The position numbers and the translations under genes were made by a program. A DNA stretch of 64,000 bases from positions 10,668,687 to 10,732,686 of the forward strand of contig NC_082598.1 in NCBI RefSeq assembly GCF_030936135.1, written 5' to 3'. Each line of letters begins with the position of its first letter. Position 1 is the stretch's first letter. Origin of the DNA: Gavia stellata. Taxonomy: Eukaryota > Chordata > Aves > Gaviiformes > Gaviidae. The notes under the pieces are model-generated. The model ran no database searches, was not told the DNA's origin, and was given only the letters and a program-made list of their open reading frames with translations. Positions 60,687 through 64,000 of the stretch are shown here, piece by piece.

Positions 60687-60763
60687 TGTGTGTGTGTGTG
60701 TGTGTGTGCGTGCGTGTGTGTGTGTACGTGTGTGTGTGTGTGTGTGTGTGTACGTGTGTGTGT

Positions 60764-60795
<32 letters not shown>
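60687..60795. repeat. TG/CA dinucleotide microsatellite
   Basis: About 109 bases of alternating TG interrupted by CG and AC steps (GCGTGCG, TACG three times). It lies about 170 bases upstream of the YY1 site. All open frames across it are artefacts of the repeat. Confidence 0.97.
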
Positions 60796-60797
<2 letters not shown>

Positions 60798-60908
60798 ATG
60801 AGGGTGCGCGTGACACCAGGCTGGGGGTTGTGGTCCGCGCATGCGTGTCCTGCGTAGCTGAGCCCAAGGGCTGGGACCTTGATCTGGGTGGGCGGGGCAG
60901 CCCGGGAA

Positions 60909-60930
60909 GGGGGCGGGGGCGGGGGCGGGG
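60909..60930 (+). promoter_or_regulatory. GC-box cluster and potential G-quadruplex
   Basis: Three runs of five G's and one of four G's separated by single C's. This gives overlapping GGGGCGGGG Sp1-type boxes and meets the pattern for an intramolecular G-quadruplex with one-base loops. Confidence 0.85.
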
Positions 60931-60960
60931 CAGCGGCGTGAGGACTGACGGGACGGATTC

Positions 60961-60971
60961 AAGATGGCGGC
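60961..60971 (+). promoter_or_regulatory. YY1-type site AAGATGGCGGC
   Basis: Exact match to the common promoter-proximal YY1 motif, which usually sits just downstream of the transcription start. Its ATG is the start codon of the HTT upstream ORF. Confidence 0.7.
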
Positions 60972-61032
60972 GGGGCTGCTGGGGAGTGCTCGCGGACCCC
61001 TGCGGCGTCTCCCTCATTCATTGCGGCAGTGA
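60964..61032 (+). CDS. HTT upstream ORF (22 codons)
   Basis: ATG with A at -3 and G at +4, reading MAAGLLGSARGPLRRLPHSL then RQ and TGA at 61030-61032, 190 bases before the HTT start codon. The human HTT leader is known to carry a short inhibitory uORF of 21 codons. From memory its 5' context (AAGATGG) and its end (PHSL-) resemble this one, so the role is likely repression of HTT translation rather than a functional peptide. Confidence 0.65.
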   Translation: MAAGLLGSARGPLRRLPHSLRQ

Positions 61033-61222
61033 CGGGCGTCGCGGTGTGAGGTGGCGGCGGCGCCTCGGCTGGCTTGAGTGCGCCGGGCGAGCGGGAGAGA
61101 GCGAGTCCGGGAGAAGGAGAAGGAGAGTCGGGCCCGCGAAGAGGAAGGCGGGCGCTGCCGGGCGCCTGTGAGAGGGCGGGTCGGAGTGGCGGGTCGGTGC
61201 CGCCGGCGCGGGCGGAGCGGAC

Positions 61223-61323
61223 ATGGCTACCATGGAGAAGCTGATGAAGGCTTTCGAGTCGTTGCGCTCCTTCCAGCAGCAGCAGGGCCCGGCTGCCATC
61301 CCCGAGGAGCCGCTCCAGAGACC
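61223..61323 (+). CDS. HTT: Huntingtin coding exon 1 (partial gene)
   Basis: Huntingtin is a very large HEAT-repeat scaffold used in vesicle transport, autophagy and transcriptional control. This exon encodes residues 1-33 plus two bases of codon 34: the N17-type amphipathic membrane/localisation helix MATMEKLMKAFESLRSF, four glutamines, then GPAAIPEEPLQR(P). The donor CC|GTGAGT closes it. Unlike the human exon there is no long glutamine tract and no proline-rich run. The start at 61223 has G at -3 and G at +4; a second in-frame ATG at codon 4 has the stronger context ACCATGG. Downstream exons are outside the window. Confidence 0.97.
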
Positions 61324-64000
61324 GTGAGTGACCCGCACCCGGGGACTGGGAGGGCTCCCGAAACGCTTCGGCGACATCCTCCCCTGCCCCGGGGGGAGGC
61401 CGCCCCGCCAAGCCGCTGCCGCTCTGGAACTGCTGACAGCCTGCGAGGCAGCTGGTAGTCCCCGGAGGAGTTAGTCCCGGGGTTCTTCCCTGTCATTGGC
61501 AGGAGGCTATTGCTGTAGACGTGTCTGGGAGTGCTGCCTGCTTTCTATTTAAGTTTAAGCTAGGAGTAACTTTCTGGGCAAGCACATTTGAAAATACAGC
61601 AGTATGGGCCACGAACGGGAGATACAAGAATGCTATATGGGTTTCACCGGCTGGTTCTAGGAAGTAAAACCTTACCTTCAGCTAATACACTGCTGGAAAA
61701 AAAGCAAAAACCTCAAAGCATAACTTAAAGCACTAAGCCTAATGCATCTGAGGGGAGTTGATGTGGATGTTTATTTATAACAAACTTCATTCAAAGTCTT
61801 GTGCTATGACTTGCCGTGCAAAGACCTAAAAGGAATTAGTTTAAATATTTCTGATACCCTTTTGCTCCCTTAAATGCTAGGGGCAAATGCATTACATCTG
61901 TGTGATATTAAGGTTTCCCATCGGGAGGCATTGCTGGAGGGCGAGGGTGAGGAGCTGTTCAGTACCACAGTGCTGCCCCTTACATTTGCATCTCTAAAAA
62001 TAACCTTCATTGAGCAGGTGAAAAGACACTTAAGATTTTTATGGGATAAATACATGAGTCGCACTATTGCTTTTTCTCCAGCTCTTTGGGGAGACAGGAG
62101 AGGCAGAACGGTTGAGGAGCAGGTAACTTCTAAATTGGCAGTTGTGTAGTGTTTTGGCAGAGGATGCTAAGCAGTGGAGCTGGGCTCTTGGCCACTTGCT
62201 CTTGCAGTACATTCTGATATGGATGCCAACTAAATTATCATGGTTGCTGCTGTTTGGAGAGTGCTGTCTCAAACAATCTTAAGGCATTTTCGCGCTTTTG
62301 GGGCATAATAGATGAAAAAACTAATTTGCTTCATGAGCTAATTGTTTTTAGATGCCTTACTGTTCTGCAGGTACTAATTGCTCTGTTATGTGCATTTTTA
62401 ATGCTAGTACTTTGTGTGACATGGAGGATAGATGGCTATGTATTTCTAGTCTTTATGTAGTTGAAAAAAGTATGTCTAGAACGTTACTGATGAGATAGAT
62501 CATGGTGTTTCAAGAGAAAGTAATGAAAATTATTTGTGATGCTTGCTGAGGGATGTTACGCTTTATTTGGGGGTCTGAATTTAGGCATGCTCAAATCAAA
62601 ACATTAAAAAATTAGGGTTGTAGTTGTCCTTGTTGACTTTGTTTTGTGTTTAAAAATAGACTGTATGTTTTCAGAAAGCTGATGGTACTGCATGCTTTCA
62701 GGAGCTATACAAATTCAGTAGTAGCACTAAGCCTCATGAAAGCCTATGAAATGATATTGTGGCAGTCTTTGCTGAAGTTTCCAAAACTTTTAGTGAAATA
62801 CCAGGTGACATCTTGAATGTAATTCACAATACTGTCTGCATATTTTATTTTTTTCTGTTTGTAGTGGGCTGAAAAGGAAAACTGCCTCTGTGTTTCCCTT
62901 GCATTTGGGGAGAGGTATTCATCTTCATTGTGGTTTTCTAAAAATAACACTTAAATTTTTTGTAGTTCTGTGTGGTAACTTCCTATTGTTCTATCTGCTC
63001 CTCTGTTGTAAAAAGATGTGAGCTTACCTGTCAGTAATGAAAGAATAAATTAATTGGTGGATGTCATAGCATAAATGCTACTGGTTTGCTCTTGAATTGT
63101 TTCATTAGATATCTATTTGACATTGTCCATTAGATCAAAATTGTCCTGTTGCCTAAATTAGACAAGTGAGAAGCTGTCATTCCTCAAGTTACAGAGTAAT
63201 CTCGTTATTACAGGTGGTGTTATACATTTTTTTGTTGGACTTTTGCTACAGTGAAGGTAAAACTAACTACCCACCTCTACTTCTTGTTTTTCTTTCCCGA
63301 AATAAGCTACCTTAAATTACAACAACACAATGTTACCTCTAAATGGTCAAAAATAATTAAAATCTTTCCTGTTGGAGTAGGCAAAAATGGCCTTTTAAGT
63401 ATTTTTGGTAGAAACTGAGCATTCTACATCTGGTTAGTGGATGAGTCCTACTAAGGACTGTCTGTCTCCTGCTATGACGTGTTTTAAGATAACAGAGATT
63501 GGTGCAGAGAAGACTTAATTGTTTGCACAATGTGTACTGAAGTTTTTCTTCACTTCATTGTAAGACAGTGACTTCTGATCTCTCAATAAAACTGATATTC
63601 TGGCTTCAATTTTTTATGAAAATATTAATTGAATTAGCTTTTACAAAGAAGGTTAGAGCTTTTTCTGTTTTGGGAGATTTTAATCAGCAATAATCATGTG
63701 TTATGCTTTTATTATGCATTACAGTCAGATGTCAGTTTCTGGCCCTCTCTCTTATTTCTTCCGGTTGTTTTTTTTTCTTCCATGAAAACTTAGGTTGAAC
63801 ACTCTGTCATCATATTGCTTCTATACACTTCTGCTGAGGCACCTTATTTTCTTCCATATCTGTTTTTAGATTTTTTTAGACCCTTAAATTTTGGTTGGTG
63901 TTGGGTGTTTTGTTTTGGATTACAAAGCTCCCACTAACTTAGAATTTGACTAGTATCCTGTAAAAATTCAGAGTTTACTCAGTGAAACTAAAAAGCAGAT
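61324..64000 (+). other. HTT: HTT intron 1 (partial)
   Basis: The first 150 bases belong to the CpG island; the rest is AT-rich. I searched for the expected exon 2 coding block (KKELSATKKDRVNHC-type) and did not see it. An open frame at 61874-62149 has no recognised homology. Confidence 0.75.

Larger units (their letters stand above)
60000..61222 (+). promoter_or_regulatory. HTT: HTT CpG-island promoter and 5' leader
   Basis: GC content rises sharply near 60.0 kb and stays high to about 61.5 kb. It contains the TG microsatellite (60687-60795), a GC-box/G-run cluster (60909-60930), a YY1-type AAGATGGCGGC (60961-60971) and a 22-codon upstream ORF. No TATA box is evident, as expected for a housekeeping CpG-island promoter. 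The start of transcription is probably shortly upstream of 60964, by inference from the YY1 site and the uORF. Confidence 0.8.

Noticed and set aside
60088-61496. Multiple open frames of 70-237 codons around the HTT promoter
   Set aside because: They arise from the CpG island and the TG repeat, giving poly-CV or poly-TH peptides. Only the 22-codon uORF and HTT exon 1 are supported.
61874-62149. 91-codon open frame in HTT intron 1 including a VSHREALLEGEGEELFSTT-like stretch
   Set aside because: The segment looks protein-like, but there is no homologue I recognise and no orthologous exon is known in HTT intron 1. Left out of the features for lack of support.

Overview
The window is vertebrate nuclear DNA, almost certainly from a bird. 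The evidence is the gene set (NOP14, GRK4 and HTT in the order and orientation known on human 4p16.3), large AT-rich introns with GT-AG junctions, CR1 LINE fragments, and a solo LTR of a type I recognise as common in birds. The species cannot be fixed by reading; the LTR type makes me lean towards a neoavian bird rather than chicken, with low confidence.

Layout. Positions 1-14166 hold the 5' part of NOP14 on the minus strand: eleven coding exons that splice in frame to 548 codons, with the remaining exons lying left of the window. Positions about 14170-15400 are a GC-rich divergent promoter shared by NOP14 and GRK4, with two CGCG elements and an inverted pair of ZNF143/THAP11-type sites. Positions 14949-53169 are GRK4 on the plus strand: sixteen coding exons giving a complete 569-residue G-protein-coupled-receptor kinase. 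Positions about 53170-60000 hold the GRK4 3' UTR and intergenic DNA with no recognisable gene. Positions about 60000-61500 are the HTT CpG island, with a TG microsatellite, a GC-box/G-quadruplex run and a short upstream ORF, followed by HTT coding exon 1 (61223-61323) and the start of its first intron.

The three genes do not form a pathway. NOP14 is a nucleolar factor for 18S rRNA maturation, GRK4 is a membrane-associated receptor kinase, and HTT is a large scaffold protein. They share conserved synteny, and NOP14 and GRK4 share a bidirectional promoter.

The most interesting points are: a HTT upstream ORF whose end resembles the human one; huntingtin exon 1 with only four glutamines and no proline run; a GRK4 C-terminus that ends in a class I PDZ ligand resembling GRK6A rather than mammalian GRK4; frame-preserving exons 2 and 15 matching the human GRK4 alternative exons; three uORFs in the GRK4 leader; and the paired architectural sites in the divergent promoter. 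I found no new enzyme system or RNA gene, and most other open frames in the window are chance.
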